Shown here: one piece after another, positions 36,743 to 45,424 of the stretch
How positions within the stretch are numbered: position 1 is the stretch's first letter
How the letters are laid out: each line of letters opens with the position of its first letter
NCBI GenBank assembly: GCA_028817895.1
Contig: JAPPOQ010000030.1
Location: 62,001-126,000 of the forward strand
Length of the DNA: 64,000 bases
Reading direction: 5' to 3'
From: Ahrensia sp.
GTDB taxonomy: Bacteria; Pseudomonadota; Alphaproteobacteria; Rhizobiales; Rhizobiaceae
The notes under the pieces: generated by a model
What the model was told of the DNA's origin: nothing
The model's input: only the letters and a program-made list of their open reading frames with translations
Database searches by the model: none
Translations under genes and position numbers: made by a program

Positions 36743-37819
36743 ATGCGCATAATCAAATTGCTCCTCGCCACCGTCGTCCTGCTGATCGGCGCGTTTTGGG
36801 TGTCATCATATTTGCTCATGCGAGATACCGAACCGCATGCCTATGCGCCGGTGACCGAAACGGAGAAACAGGAAGCGGAGGCCTATATTGCTTCGGGTCT
36901 CGCATCCATGCCTACCGGTTGGAAATGGGGCACGTTTGAACCACAACCCGGTGTCGTGTTGCGCACCGGTCAAGCGAAGACCAGCACGTCGCCGCGCAAG
37001 GGAACGGTCGTGCTGGTGCCAGGCTATACGGCAATGCTCGAACTCTATTCCGAGACCTTCCAGACGTTCTTGAACGATGGTTATGACGTGGCAGCGCTGG
37101 AATATCGCGGGCAAGGCCTCTCCCATCGTGAACTGGACAATCCCGAGAAGGGCTATGTCTCAAGCTATGACATGCTGACCGGGGAACTTGCAGACTTCAT
37201 CAACCAGTTGAAAGTGGACGGGGCCGGCCCTGTCCACATCTATGCCAATTCCATGGGCGGCCACATCGCTTTGCGTATGGCGGGGCAGGATCGGCCAGAT
37301 GTCGCTTCCTATTTTCTCCTGGTGCCAATGGTGAAAATCGAAACGGGAGACTTTCCTTACGGTGTCGCGCGCGTTCTAGCCGGCTTTTACAGTTACACAG
37401 GGCTTGGCAATGCGTTCGCGCCCGGTCAGGGCCCTTTCGTGCCAGGGCAAGAGAAGCTCGGCACCCCCTCCCCCTGCATGAACAATGCAAAAACCGCGCA
37501 AATTCGCGACGCGCTTTTCATTCGCAACGAAGCCTATCGCGTGACCGGCACCACCAATGACTGGGTGACGCGGACCATGGCATCCACCGATCTGATCGCA
37601 TCGCAGAGTTTCGTTGATCGCGTCAAGAAGCCAGTTTTCATGGTGACGGCTGGAGACGATCGCTGGGTGAGCACCGAGGCAGCCACGCAATTGTGTGAGC
37701 GTTTGAGCAGCTGCGAAATCGCTCATTACGAGGAATCACGCCACTGCATTGCGCGCGAAAAACCCGAAACCGCGCAAGACATTTTCCGCAAGGCCAAGGA
37801 TTTCTTTGCGGCGAACTGA
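36743..37819 (+). CDS. Membrane-anchored alpha/beta hydrolase (serine aminopeptidase/lysophospholipase type)
   Basis: About 358 residues. An N-terminal helix (IIKLLLATVVLLIGAFWVSS) anchors or exports the protein. The hydrolase fold has VVLVPGYTAMLELYSETFQT, AALEYRGQGLSHREL, the nucleophile elbow IYANSMGGHIAL (serine in NSMGG), MVTAGDDRWVS (aspartate) and YEESRHCIAREKP (histidine). This is the Hydrolase_4 lysophospholipase-like family. ATG 36743 is the first Met before the helix; MGQSTAM at 36725 is an alternative. A MITE-like repeat follows 33 bp after the stop. Confidence 0.85.
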   Translation: MRIIKLLLATVVLLIGAFWVSSYLLMRDTEPHAYAPVTETEKQEAEAYIASGLASMPTGWKWGTFEPQPGVVLRTGQAKTSTSPRKGTVVLVPGYTAMLELYSETFQTFLNDGYDVAALEYRGQGLSHRELDNPEKGYVSSYDMLTGELADFINQLKVDGAGPVHIYANSMGGHIALRMAGQDRPDVASYFLLVPMVKIETGDFPYGVARVLAGFYSYTGLGNAFAPGQGPFVPGQEKLGTPSPCMNNAKTAQIRDALFIRNEAYRVTGTTNDWVTRTMASTDLIASQSFVDRVKKPVFMVTAGDDRWVSTEAATQLCERLSSCEIAHYEESRHCIAREKPETAQDIFRKAKDFFAAN

Positions 37820-37852
37820 ACGAGATAAGCCGACGGTCGATCAGTTCGAGGC

Positions 37853-38163
37853 TAGAGCAAGTCTCGTCCAGATTGGAGCAGTTTGATGGGATGGATTTTT
37901 CGATCTGGCAAGGAGAACACCGCAGAGCGATGCTGGGCATCGCGCGAGGATTTCGACGCCGCCAGAGCGGAAAAGACACCCAAGCAAATCGTATGCAAGG
38001 CAATGAAAGTGAAAAGTAATCTGCAATCGTTTGAGCTTGTGTCTTTGCGCCCTGACTGCGTTGCGCACGAACTTGTGGTGCCCGCACCGCGGCGTCGCAC
38101 GCGCCTTGTCAGGTCACAAATTCCCCGCGCTCAAACGATTCAATCTGGGCGAGATTTGCTCTA
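37853..38163 (+). repeat. MITE-like element, copy 1
   Basis: A 311-bp element flanked by TA on both sides, with imperfect terminal inverted repeats GAGCAARTCTCGYCCAG. It is full length and about 90% identical by eye to copy 3 at 57976-58286. No transposase is encoded. The right end reaches into the SH3-like gene on the minus strand, whose last 16 residues ([16 protein letters not shown]) and stop come from it. An ORF of 93 codons crosses the element but looks neutral. Confidence 0.85.
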
Positions 38164-39277
38164 GTTGAAATTCGCGTGGTGTGGTGAGGTCGTCGCTGCA
38201 CACAACCTGAATTGTGCCCGCTGCTTCATCGACCTTGCCGCCAGCAATCCCACTGCACTTCCCGTCCTTCAAGAGCTGCAAAGCATGATGGCGCAGCGTT
38301 ATGACGGATTTCTCCGAAAGGTCGGAATTCATGCCCGGCAGAACCGCAAGTCTTTCATCCAGCAATTCCAGCGTCATGATGGTCGGAACACTCGCCGACG
38401 CCGGTTGCTTGAGCGCCTCGATGCGCTGTTCAACACTGGCAGACGGTGAGAGCTTCAATTCCGGTTCGACATCATTCTTCACCTTCGCAAGAACAGAGCC
38501 ACGATTGGCGGCGATCCAGGCCGCCATCTTGTCGTCGGTGAGCCCGGTCGAGCCTTCCGGCTCAACCGGATTGAGTGCCACCTGAGTGGGTCGCAGTTTC
38601 TCCACCACGGCGGGGCGGGACGGGGTCTGCGCAGGCGTAACCAAGGTGCTGGGTTGCAAGGGCGCCGCGGTCAACGTGAAACTGTCGTTGGGCAAGGTCT
38701 GGACTGCGGCAGTGGTTGGCTTTGGCTCAACTGCAGTCTGGCTGGCTTGCTCGATGGTGCTGTCGCTGTCTTGTTGGGTCGTCTCGTTCAGCGCCGCCGT
38801 CTCAGTGCGCACAGTCTCAATGGGCAACGCGGCGGTGGCGCTATCAGGGCGATGAACAGGCAAAGTCACCAGACGCTTCTGGCGTTGGTTGCGTGCCCGT
38901 TCACGTGGCTTGCTTGACGCGGCAGCTGAAGGGGCACCGTCGCCGGCAATTCCTTCAACATCGCCGGTGATCTTGAGTGTTGACAGCCTGATCCAGTGTG
39001 CTGGCGTTTCCGGCACCTTTTCTCCATAGCGAAGCACCAGCGCTGGACGGTCCAGATAGGGCGAAATACGTGCCCAGCCGGAGCGCGTTTCGAACACCTC
39101 AAGCTTCGAGGTCAAAGTGTAAGGGTGATAAGAAACCGAAAAACACGTCACCGGACACAGCCGCACCGTTGGAAAACGTTCTCCTGCGGCTTCGGCAGGG
39201 GCAGAAGCCAATCCTAACATCGAAACCGATGCTGCAAGCGCTGCTGCAATTGCAAGTCTGAGCATCAAAAATCGCAT
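38114..39277 (-). CDS. Secreted SH3-like protein with element-derived C-terminus
   Basis: About 387 residues. A signal peptide (MLRLAIAAALAASVSMLGLA, cleaved near AEA) precedes a Cys-containing N-terminal domain (VRLCPVTCFSVSYHPYTLTS, SGWARISPYLDRPALVLRYG) resembling a bacterial SH3 fold, then a long Thr/Ala/Pro/Gln-rich low-complexity linker and a helical C-terminal domain (SVEQRIEALKQPASASVPTI; LDERLAVLPGMNSDL). The final 16 residues are translated from the MITE end. The start is ATG 39277 rather than TTG 39280. A CtrA-like box lies 62 bp upstream. Function unknown. Confidence 0.75.
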   Translation of the reverse strand: MRFLMLRLAIAAALAASVSMLGLASAPAEAAGERFPTVRLCPVTCFSVSYHPYTLTSKLEVFETRSGWARISPYLDRPALVLRYGEKVPETPAHWIRLSTLKITGDVEGIAGDGAPSAAASSKPRERARNQRQKRLVTLPVHRPDSATAALPIETVRTETAALNETTQQDSDSTIEQASQTAVEPKPTTAAVQTLPNDSFTLTAAPLQPSTLVTPAQTPSRPAVVEKLRPTQVALNPVEPEGSTGLTDDKMAAWIAANRGSVLAKVKNDVEPELKLSPSASVEQRIEALKQPASASVPTIMTLELLDERLAVLPGMNSDLSEKSVITLRHHALQLLKDGKCSGIAGGKVDEAAGTIQVVCSDDLTTPREFQLEQISPRLNRLSAGNL

Positions 39278-39339
39278 CAATCGAAACCACCTCGGCTCGA
39301 AGCAAAGTAGCAGCTTTCTGCACTGCCCGAGCGCTATGC

Positions 39340-39355
39340 TTAACGTTTGGTTAAC
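39340..39355. promoter_or_regulatory. Full CtrA-type box
   Basis: TTAACGTTTGGTTAAC is TTAA-N7-TTAAC, the full CtrA consensus of alphaproteobacteria. It lies 62 bp before the secreted SH3-like gene (minus strand) and 102 bp before the mutase gene (plus strand), so either could be the target. Cell-cycle control of a surface protein is the simpler guess. Confidence 0.5.
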
Positions 39356-39457
39356 CGCGTTTCCCTGTCATGCCCAAATTTGCGGCATGAGTTTGGCGAA
39401 GCGGGCAGCACCGGTTAGATTTGATCCAATGCAACGCAGCGCCCGTGAAGTGCACCC

Positions 39458-41620
39458 ATGAGATCAGACCGCCAGCCCGCCGACACATTGCCAAGAGACT
39501 GGCTCGACCTCGCCTCCAAGGAAATGAAGGGCGGTGATCCGGCCTCTCTCGTTTGGCACACGCCGGAAGGCATCCCCATCAAGCCCGTCTACACTGCTGA
39601 CGATCTTGATGAGTTGGAGCATTTGGGGTCCCTTCCCGGTCATGCCCCGTTCACGCGCGGGCCGAAGGCGACCATGTATGCCGGTCGACCATGGACGATC
39701 CGCCAATATGCCGGTTTTTCGACGGCGGAAGAATCCAATCGGTTTTACCGTCAGGCACTGGCCGGAGGACAAAAGGGCCTTTCCGTAGCCTTCGATCTTG
39801 CAACCCATCGCGGCTATGATTCAGACCATCCACGCGTTGTTGGCGATGTCGGCAAGGCGGGGGTCGCCATCGATTCCGTCGAAGACATGAAAATCCTGTT
39901 TGACGGCATTCCCTTGGACGAAATGTCCGTCTCCATGACAATGAATGGCGCGGTGATCCCCGTTCTCGCGGCCTTCATCGTGGCGGGTGAAGAGCAGGGC
40001 GTTGAACGCGCCAAGCTTTCCGGAACCATTCAAAACGATATTCTGAAGGAGTTCATGGTTCGCAACACCTATATCTATCCGCCGGAACCCTCCATGCGGA
40101 TCGTGGCGGACATTATCGACTACACGGCGCGGGAAATGCCGCGTTACAATTCGATCTCCATCTCCGGCTATCACATCCAGGAAGCCGGTTCGACAATCGT
40201 GCAAGAACTCGCCTTCACACTGGCCGATGGGCGCGAATATGTGCGGGCCGCGCTCGCCAAGGGCATGGATGTCGATGCGTTTGCCGGGCGGCTGTCCTTC
40301 TTCTTCAATATGGGCATGAATTTCTTCATGGAAGCCGCGAAGCTTCGCGCAGCGCGCTGTTTGTGGTCACGCATCATGAAAGACTTAGGTGCGTCAGAGC
40401 GCAGCCAGATGCTGCGCACCCATTGCCAGACATCAGGCGTATCGCTGCAAGAACAGGATCCTTACAACAATATCGTGCGCACAGCTTACGAAGCCATGAG
40501 CGCCGCGCTTGGCGGCACGCAAAGCCTGCATACAAACTCCTTCGACGAGGCGATCGCGCTGCCAACGGATTTTTCCGCCCGCATTGCGCGCAACACGCAG
40601 CTCATTCTCCAGCATGAAACGGGTGTGACCAATGTCGTCGACCCGCTGGCCGGGTCCTATTATGTCGAGAGCCTCACCGGTGCTCTGATCGATGAAGCCT
40701 GGGCGTTGATGGAGGAGATCGAAGAGCTGGGCGGCATGACGGATGCCATCAACAAGGGCATGCCCAAGGCTCGCATCGAAGAGGCCGCCGCGCAGAAGCA
40801 GGCGCGCATCGACCGGGGTGACGAAGTCATCGTCGGCGTGAACAAATACAATCGCAACGCGCAGGACCCGATTGAAGTGCGCGATATCGACAATGCCGCC
40901 GTACGCGATGCGCAGGTGGCGCGCCTCAATCGCATTCGCAAGACCCGCGATCCGGATGCACATGCTCGATCGCTCGCCAATTTGGAAGACGTCGCACGGT
41001 CCGGCGAGGGCAACATTCTGGAAGCCGCCGTCGAGGCCGCCCGCACCCGCGCCACGGTGGGCGAAATCTCATGGGCAATGGAGCAGGCCTGGGGCCGTCA
41101 CGTCGCCGATGTCGTGACCATCGAAGGCGTTTATGAAGACGGATGGGCGGAGGATTCAAACTTTGTCCGCTCGCGCGAAAGTCTCGCCGCCTTCGCCGAG
41201 CGCCTTGGCCGCAAGCCACGCATTCTGGTCGTCAAAATGGGGCAGGACGGGCATGATCGCGGCGCCAAAGTCATCGCCTCTGCCTTCACCGATCTTGGCT
41301 TCGACGTGACCGTCGGGCCGTTGTTTGAAACACCCGCCGAAGCCGCTGATCTGGCGGTCGAGCATGATGTCGACATTGTCGGCGTCTCCAGCCATGCGGC
41401 CGGACACAAGACGCTGGCGCCCATGCTGCTGGCCGAACTTGCCAACCGCGACGCAGCCGACAAGATCGTGATCTGCGGCGGTGTGATCCCGAGCCAGGAT
41501 TATGACTTTCTGAAGGATGCCGGCGTCAAAGCGATCTTTGGCCCGGGAACGAATATCCCGAAAGCAGCGGAGTCGTTGATCGGGCTGTTGAAGGAGCAAT
41601 TGAGGGGGCGGAATCGGTAG
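39458..41620 (+). CDS. scpA: Methylmalonyl-CoA mutase, single-chain (large) form
   Basis: A 720-residue adenosylcobalamin enzyme turning (R)-methylmalonyl-CoA into succinyl-CoA. The N-terminal TIM-barrel part holds [40 protein letters not shown] and [14 protein letters not shown]. The C-terminal B12 domain carries the DxHxxG motif in [15 protein letters not shown] (about residue 597), then [17 protein letters not shown] and [13 protein letters not shown]. It is one chain, not the small-plus-large heterodimer. No meaB GTPase gene is nearby. It completes the propionyl-CoA to succinyl-CoA route begun by PccA and PccB. The gene is also called mcm or bhbA. Confidence 0.97.
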   Translation: MRSDRQPADTLPRDWLDLASKEMKGGDPASLVWHTPEGIPIKPVYTADDLDELEHLGSLPGHAPFTRGPKATMYAGRPWTIRQYAGFSTAEESNRFYRQALAGGQKGLSVAFDLATHRGYDSDHPRVVGDVGKAGVAIDSVEDMKILFDGIPLDEMSVSMTMNGAVIPVLAAFIVAGEEQGVERAKLSGTIQNDILKEFMVRNTYIYPPEPSMRIVADIIDYTAREMPRYNSISISGYHIQEAGSTIVQELAFTLADGREYVRAALAKGMDVDAFAGRLSFFFNMGMNFFMEAAKLRAARCLWSRIMKDLGASERSQMLRTHCQTSGVSLQEQDPYNNIVRTAYEAMSAALGGTQSLHTNSFDEAIALPTDFSARIARNTQLILQHETGVTNVVDPLAGSYYVESLTGALIDEAWALMEEIEELGGMTDAINKGMPKARIEEAAAQKQARIDRGDEVIVGVNKYNRNAQDPIEVRDIDNAAVRDAQVARLNRIRKTRDPDAHARSLANLEDVARSGEGNILEAAVEAARTRATVGEISWAMEQAWGRHVADVVTIEGVYEDGWAEDSNFVRSRESLAAFAERLGRKPRILVVKMGQDGHDRGAKVIASAFTDLGFDVTVGPLFETPAEAADLAVEHDVDIVGVSSHAAGHKTLAPMLLAELANRDAADKIVICGGVIPSQDYDFLKDAGVKAIFGPGTNIPKAAESLIGLLKEQLRGRNR

Positions 41621-41628
41621 TGGTTCAA

Positions 41629-42417
41629 TCAGAGTAGCAGATCACCTTGGGCATCCTGATCCAATCGGATGAGACCAACCAAAAGCCACTGGTTATTTGT
41701 GCCATAAGTCACGTTACGGCGACTATGAGTACTAAACGCCAGAACCAAGCCTGAACGAAAATACTGATCCTCGTATTTCTCTCTCAAAATCTCCATCGCG
41801 CGTTTGGAACCGTATTTGCGCAAGAAACGCAAATACGCGCTGGATGTTTCCCAATCGTCGCAATGGTGATTGCCGATTCTGCCCTCCTGATCCCGCCATC
41901 GAATTGTGAACCGCACTGGACTTGGCTCCAGTGGTTTCGCTGTAGAGTCGAAGAAAGACATCTGCTTTGCGAGTTCCGCGTGTTTTTGACGTTCGGAAGT
42001 CAGTTCAGATTGGGATTTTTCAGACCATCTGAGCTCCAAAGTCAGAGGGCGCAGTATAGTTAGACTCTCACCACGCGCATTGGCGTCCGAAAACGTTTCT
42101 CGAACCAACGGATTCAGAAACGAGGCGCGCTCGGTTTTCCTCAACTCGCCAGCCAATTTCAAGCTTTCGGGAACGACCTTCTGGCTTTCGGCTCTCAGGT
42201 CTTCTGCCGGCTTGGTACACTGGTACTCAATCCAGTCCCAACGTTTAAATTTCTGGGTGTCGTTCAGTATGCGAAATGGAACTGGATACTGGCGCCTCCA
42301 CTTTCCATCCCGTCCTATTCCGGCGCAACAGACAGTTTCGTGGTATTTACTTGATCTATGCGGCTGCGCTTTCACGAGTATGAAACACTCGTCCTTTTGC
42401 AAACTCTTCTGCCGCAT
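41629..42417 (-). CDS. Hypothetical protein paired with DUF488
   Basis: About 262 residues. It starts CFILVKAQPHRSSKYHETVC style: strand, then CAGIGRDGKWRRQYPVPFRI and FKRWDWIEYQCTKPAEDLRA. The C-terminal part has VRFTIRWRDQEGRIGNHHCD and VLAFSTHSRRNVTYGTNNQW. I recall similar proteins next to DUF488 genes but know no function. ATG 42417, preceded by GGGG, is used; TTG 42432 is an alternative. It overlaps the DUF488 3' end by 62 nt, so the pair is tightly coupled. Confidence 0.68.
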   Translation of the reverse strand: MRQKSLQKDECFILVKAQPHRSSKYHETVCCAGIGRDGKWRRQYPVPFRILNDTQKFKRWDWIEYQCTKPAEDLRAESQKVVPESLKLAGELRKTERASFLNPLVRETFSDANARGESLTILRPLTLELRWSEKSQSELTSERQKHAELAKQMSFFDSTAKPLEPSPVRFTIRWRDQEGRIGNHHCDDWETSSAYLRFLRKYGSKRAMEILREKYEDQYFRSGLVLAFSTHSRRNVTYGTNNQWLLVGLIRLDQDAQGDLLL

Positions 42418-42868
42418 TTGTCGGCACCCCAAGATGAATCGCTTTACATCCCAAAGCTCTCTCTAAGTGATCGGAAACAATTTTGCGATGGCAGACATGA
42501 TGGTCGCGTTCATAGCACATGAGGCAAATTTTCTTTTCCTTTGCCAAGCTTTCGACTTCTGAAAGTGCATTCTGCGCAGTTTCCTCAGAAAGCACTGCGA
42601 TGAATATCTTCCTGAACTTGTCCATTAAGCCTGCACGCGCTGCTTCCCTGCCTTCTTTTGGATCTCCAAGCGCTTTGATGTGAATGTAGTCTATACCGGC
42701 ATCACCAACTGCTTCGGCTAGTGCTGTTTTCGAGAAACCACGTCGACGAGACTGCGCCCTGTCCCGGATATCCACGAGCACCTCAATTTTGCGATCTACC
42801 AACGTCGCAACGAAATCATCAAGAGAGCATTTCTCGTAGCCAATGGTCGCAAACATCCAATTATCCAA
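42356..42868 (-). CDS. DUF488 family protein
   Basis: A 170-residue protein with the DUF488 signatures FATIGYEKCSLDDFVATLVD, VLVDIRDRAQSRRRGFSKTA and a C-terminal CLMCYERDHHVCHRKIVSDH, where Cys and His residues form a likely metal or catalytic site. The biochemical role is unknown to me. Its tail overlaps the downstream hypothetical gene on the same strand. Such coupled pairs often behave as accessory modules. Confidence 0.88.
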   Translation of the reverse strand: MDNWMFATIGYEKCSLDDFVATLVDRKIEVLVDIRDRAQSRRRGFSKTALAEAVGDAGIDYIHIKALGDPKEGREAARAGLMDKFRKIFIAVLSEETAQNALSEVESLAKEKKICLMCYERDHHVCHRKIVSDHLERALGCKAIHLGVPTNAAEEFAKGRVFHTRESAAA

Positions 42869-42884
42869 CTAAAATCACTCTTAG

Positions 42885-42979
42885 GATGAACGCGGACTAC
42901 GGCATTTGTTATGCAAATGGAATCCCCAACAGAACAGAGGTCGAACGCAAATGGCCTCAATCTGGTTGATTACCACTGA
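42885..42979 (+). pseudogene. Probable remnant of a HigB-type toxin gene
   Basis: One frame reads MNADYGICYANG; after a frame change the same DNA reads NGLNLVDYH and stops at 42977-42979. HigB toxins end in (N)xxYRICFxW...VDYH, as the intact HigB at 60682 does (KWRLCFRWTNEGAEDVEFVDYH-like ending). The higA ATG follows 12 bp later, the normal place for it. Only the last third is recognisable, and it is frameshifted, so the toxin is dead. Confidence 0.5.
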
Positions 42980-42991
42980 GGGAACCAAACC

Positions 42992-43279
42992 ATGCCCATG
43001 AGAAACCCGCCTCACCCCGGTGAAATGGTCCGCGAAGAGCTGCTTATGCCTCATGGTCTTTCCGTTACGGAAGCGGCGAAACTGCTAAAGGTCACGCGCC
43101 AGACTTTGAACAATCTCGTCAACGAAAAGTCTGGAATAAGCGCGGAAATGGCGATGCGGCTTGAGAAAGCCTTTGGCGGAAACGCTGACTTTTGGTTGCG
43201 TTTGCAATCAACCTACGACCTTGCACAGGTTCGAATGCGGGAAGAAGACTTCGACATCGAGCGCTACACTGCAGCCTGA
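42992..43279 (+). CDS. HigA-family antitoxin (orphan)
   Basis: A 95-residue XRE-type HTH protein: NPPHPGEMVREELLMPHGLS, VTEAAKLLKVTRQTLNNLVN (helix-turn-helix), EMAMRLEKAFGGNADFWLRL and a short acidic tail. GAGGGAACC precedes the ATG. Intact HigA pairs with HigB upstream; here only a frameshifted remnant remains. It may act as a free DNA-binding regulator or anti-toxin against a HigB elsewhere. Confidence 0.85.
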   Translation: MPMRNPPHPGEMVREELLMPHGLSVTEAAKLLKVTRQTLNNLVNEKSGISAEMAMRLEKAFGGNADFWLRLQSTYDLAQVRMREEDFDIERYTAA

Positions 43280-43350
43280 CTGTTCCGCATGTTGCAACGG
43301 CACAACTCGCGTAGGCTGCAAAACCCCGACCACTCTGCTATCGACGCCTG

Positions 43351-43686
43351 ATGCCCCGCACGCCGCCGCCCTTTGTCTCGCCGCCGGAGCCGGACCCGAT
43401 CTGCGCTTTGTGTGGGCGGCCTGTTCCGGCGCATGCAAAACAGTCCGGGCATCATCTTGTGCCGAAGCTGAAAGGCGGCAAGGGCGGGCCGGTCGTGTTG
43501 CTGCACCAGATTTGCCACAATGAAATTCATGCCACGCTGACCGAAGCCGAATTGGCGCGTGATTACGCGACACCTGAGGCGCTGCGCGCGCATCCCCGGC
43601 TGCAAAAGTTCATCGCCTGGATCTCAAAGAAACCGAACGACTTTCACAGCCGCTCGCAAAAAAGCCACCGCCGCCGAAAAAGGTAG
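43351..43686 (+). CDS. HNH endonuclease family protein
   Basis: A 111-residue protein with a structural zinc CxxC (PICALCGRPVPA) and the HNH nuclease motif in QSGHHLVPKLKGGKGGPVVL, then LHQICHNEIHATL. A basic C-terminus (SRSQKSHRRRKR) follows. Small HNH proteins of this type (restriction-like) have unknown targets. No methylase or phage genes are adjacent. It is a single gene in the accessory stretch. Confidence 0.85.
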   Translation: MPRTPPPFVSPPEPDPICALCGRPVPAHAKQSGHHLVPKLKGGKGGPVVLLHQICHNEIHATLTEAELARDYATPEALRAHPRLQKFIAWISKKPNDFHSRSQKSHRRRKR

Positions 43687-43718
43687 CGATGGCTTTTGCA
43701 AAGGATGTGCGGCGGTGA

Positions 43719-44072
43719 TCAGCGAATGCGGGCCGTACCGAAAGTTGATGAGAAGCGCTTGCAGTATATATGAACAGAGGTGATCGATTTCGCGACGCTA
43801 GCGGGGATCGAGTATGTCTGTGTGCCGCTGAACCGGCGCAGTTTTGCTACGCGGCGCGTCGGGCGGCCATTGCCCACATAGACGAACAGATCAGGCCCCG
43901 AGCTGGTGCGGAAACCCGACAGGGTGATCTTGCCAGAGGAGGAGACCTTCACCGTGCCGCGCACGGAATAATTGCCCACCGACCGGAACGAGCCGGACTT
44001 GTCGGCCGCGAAAACGGGAATGGTGAACAGGCTGAGCAGAAAGGCGCAGACAATGGCAAGGCGCGAAAGCAT
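43719..44072 (-). CDS. Secreted DM13-domain protein
   Basis: About 117 residues. A signal peptide (MLSRLAIVCAFLLSLFTIPV, then FAAD) precedes a DM13 domain: GSFRSVGNYSVRGTVKVSSS, LSGFRTSSGPDLFVYVGNGR, FSGTQTYSIPASVAKSI and the cysteine in VHIYCKRFS. DM13 is proposed to be an extracytoplasmic redox or electron-transfer fold. AGGAGG lies just before ATG 44072, which settles the start. It is divergent from moaA. Confidence 0.87.
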   Translation of the reverse strand: MLSRLAIVCAFLLSLFTIPVFAADKSGSFRSVGNYSVRGTVKVSSSGKITLSGFRTSSGPDLFVYVGNGRPTRRVAKLRRFSGTQTYSIPASVAKSITSVHIYCKRFSSTFGTARIR

Positions 44073-44212
44073 TTGGGGGAATCCTCCTCTGTATGATCTT
44101 GAAAGACCATACGTATCGCGTTCACACTGCGCCACTCACTTGCCTTCACCAATCGGTGACGGACTGCTAGAACTATAGTCCAAACTGACGGACCGACTTG
44201 CAAAGTAAGCGT

Positions 44213-45220
44213 ATGAGCCAGACATCTCCCATGATCGACCCCTTTGGCCGAACGGTCGATTATCTGCGCGTTTCGGTGACGGATCGCTGCGACTTTCGCT
44301 GCGTATATTGCATGGCGGAGGACATGACGTTTCTGCCCAAGCGCGATCTGCTGACGCTGGAGGAACTGGACCGGCTGTGCACGGCCTTCATCGACAAGGG
44401 CGTGCGCAAATTGCGGCTAACGGGCGGCGAACCGCTGGTGCGCAAGAACATCATGTCGTTGATCCGCAATCTGTCACGGCATCTGAATTCCGGTGCCCTC
44501 GATGAGCTGACGCTGACCACAAACGGATCGCAGCTTGCAAAATATGCAGGCGAACTTGCCGATTGCGGTGTGCGACGCATCAATGTATCCATCGACACGC
44601 TTGACCGCGAGAAGTTCAAAAAAATCACCCGCTGGGGCCAATTGGGCAAGGTGATGGAAGGTCTGGACGCTGCCCGTAAGGCCGGGCTTGCCGTCAAGAT
44701 CAATGCCGTGGCTCTTAAGGACGTCAATGAGTTCGAAATCCCCGACATGATGCGCTGGGCGCATGGCGAGGGCTTTGATCTCACGCTGATCGAAACCATG
44801 CCGCTTGGCGAGATAGACGAGGACCGCACCGATCAGTATCTGCCGCTGTCACTCGTCCGTCGCCGCCTGGAGGAGGACTTCACGCTCACGGAAATTCCCT
44901 ACAAGACAGGGGGGCCAGCGCGCTATGTCGAAGTGGCCGAGACCGGCGGGCGACTCGGCTTCATCACGCCGCTGACCCACAATTTTTGCGAAAGCTGCAA
45001 CCGTGTCCGCGTCACCTGCACGGGCACTTTGTTCATGTGCCTTGGCCAGGAGGACGCCGCCGATCTGCGGGCGCCATTGCGGGCATCTGAAAGCAATGAG
45101 CTGCTGTCGCAGGCCATTGACGAGGCGATCGGACGCAAGCCCAAAGGCCATGATTTCGTCATCGATCGCCGTGGCGGAAAGGCCGCTGTCGGCCGCCATA
45201 TGAGCATGACGGGCGGCTGA
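44213..45220 (+). CDS. moaA: GTP 3',8-cyclase MoaA
   Basis: A 335-residue radical-SAM enzyme that starts molybdenum cofactor synthesis. The first [4Fe-4S] cluster ligands are in [17 protein letters not shown] (Cys 26, 30, 33 from this start). [14 protein letters not shown] follows, and the C-terminal cluster ligands lie in [20 protein letters not shown]. The usual GG C-terminus is present (MTGG). ATG 44213 is used rather than TTG 44198. No other moa gene is adjacent. A truncated paiB-like fragment follows. Confidence 0.96.
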   Translation: MSQTSPMIDPFGRTVDYLRVSVTDRCDFRCVYCMAEDMTFLPKRDLLTLEELDRLCTAFIDKGVRKLRLTGGEPLVRKNIMSLIRNLSRHLNSGALDELTLTTNGSQLAKYAGELADCGVRRINVSIDTLDREKFKKITRWGQLGKVMEGLDAARKAGLAVKINAVALKDVNEFEIPDMMRWAHGEGFDLTLIETMPLGEIDEDRTDQYLPLSLVRRRLEEDFTLTEIPYKTGGPARYVEVAETGGRLGFITPLTHNFCESCNRVRVTCTGTLFMCLGQEDAADLRAPLRASESNELLSQAIDEAIGRKPKGHDFVIDRRGGKAAVGRHMSMTGG

Positions 45221-45235
45221 AAGGAGCGACCGCAG

Positions 45236-45424
45236 CATCCCAATCCGGCATTTCGGGGAGAGGCGCGTGAGCGCAACATCGCCTTTGCGCGGCAGCTTTG
45301 TTTTGGTGCGCTGTGCATCAACGCTGATGACGGGCCGCTGGTCAGCCATGTGCCGTTTCTCTTAAGCGAAGACGGCAAGAAGCTCGAAGCCCATATGGTG
45401 CGCTCAGCCGAGCTTGGCGAGTAG
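45236..45424 (+). pseudogene. Truncated PaiB-like (FMN-binding negative regulator) fragment
   Basis: One frame gives HPNPAFRGEARERNIAFARQ and FGALCINADDGPLVSHVPFL, then LSEDGKKLEAHMVRSAELGE and a stop. This is the N-terminal third of the PaiB family (FMN-binding split barrel). No ATG precedes it, and the C-terminal two thirds are missing. It overlaps the last 21 bp of a leftward gene. It is best read as a decayed fragment. Confidence 0.6.

Noticed and set aside
37883-38164. 93-codon ORF in MITE copy 1, also present in copy 3 (57975-58256)
   Set aside because: Comparing the two copies by eye gives about 13 replacement and 4 silent changes, the ratio expected without selection, and the shortened copy 2 breaks it. 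It looks non-coding.
39281-39457. Possible cobalamin riboswitch before methylmalonyl-CoA mutase
   Set aside because: I see no B12-box-like conserved core; only a CtrA-type box and a short imperfect dyad.
44073-44212. Molybdenum-cofactor riboswitch before moaA
   Set aside because: The gap is only 140 bp, is shared with a divergent gene and shows no recognisable Moco-RNA helices.
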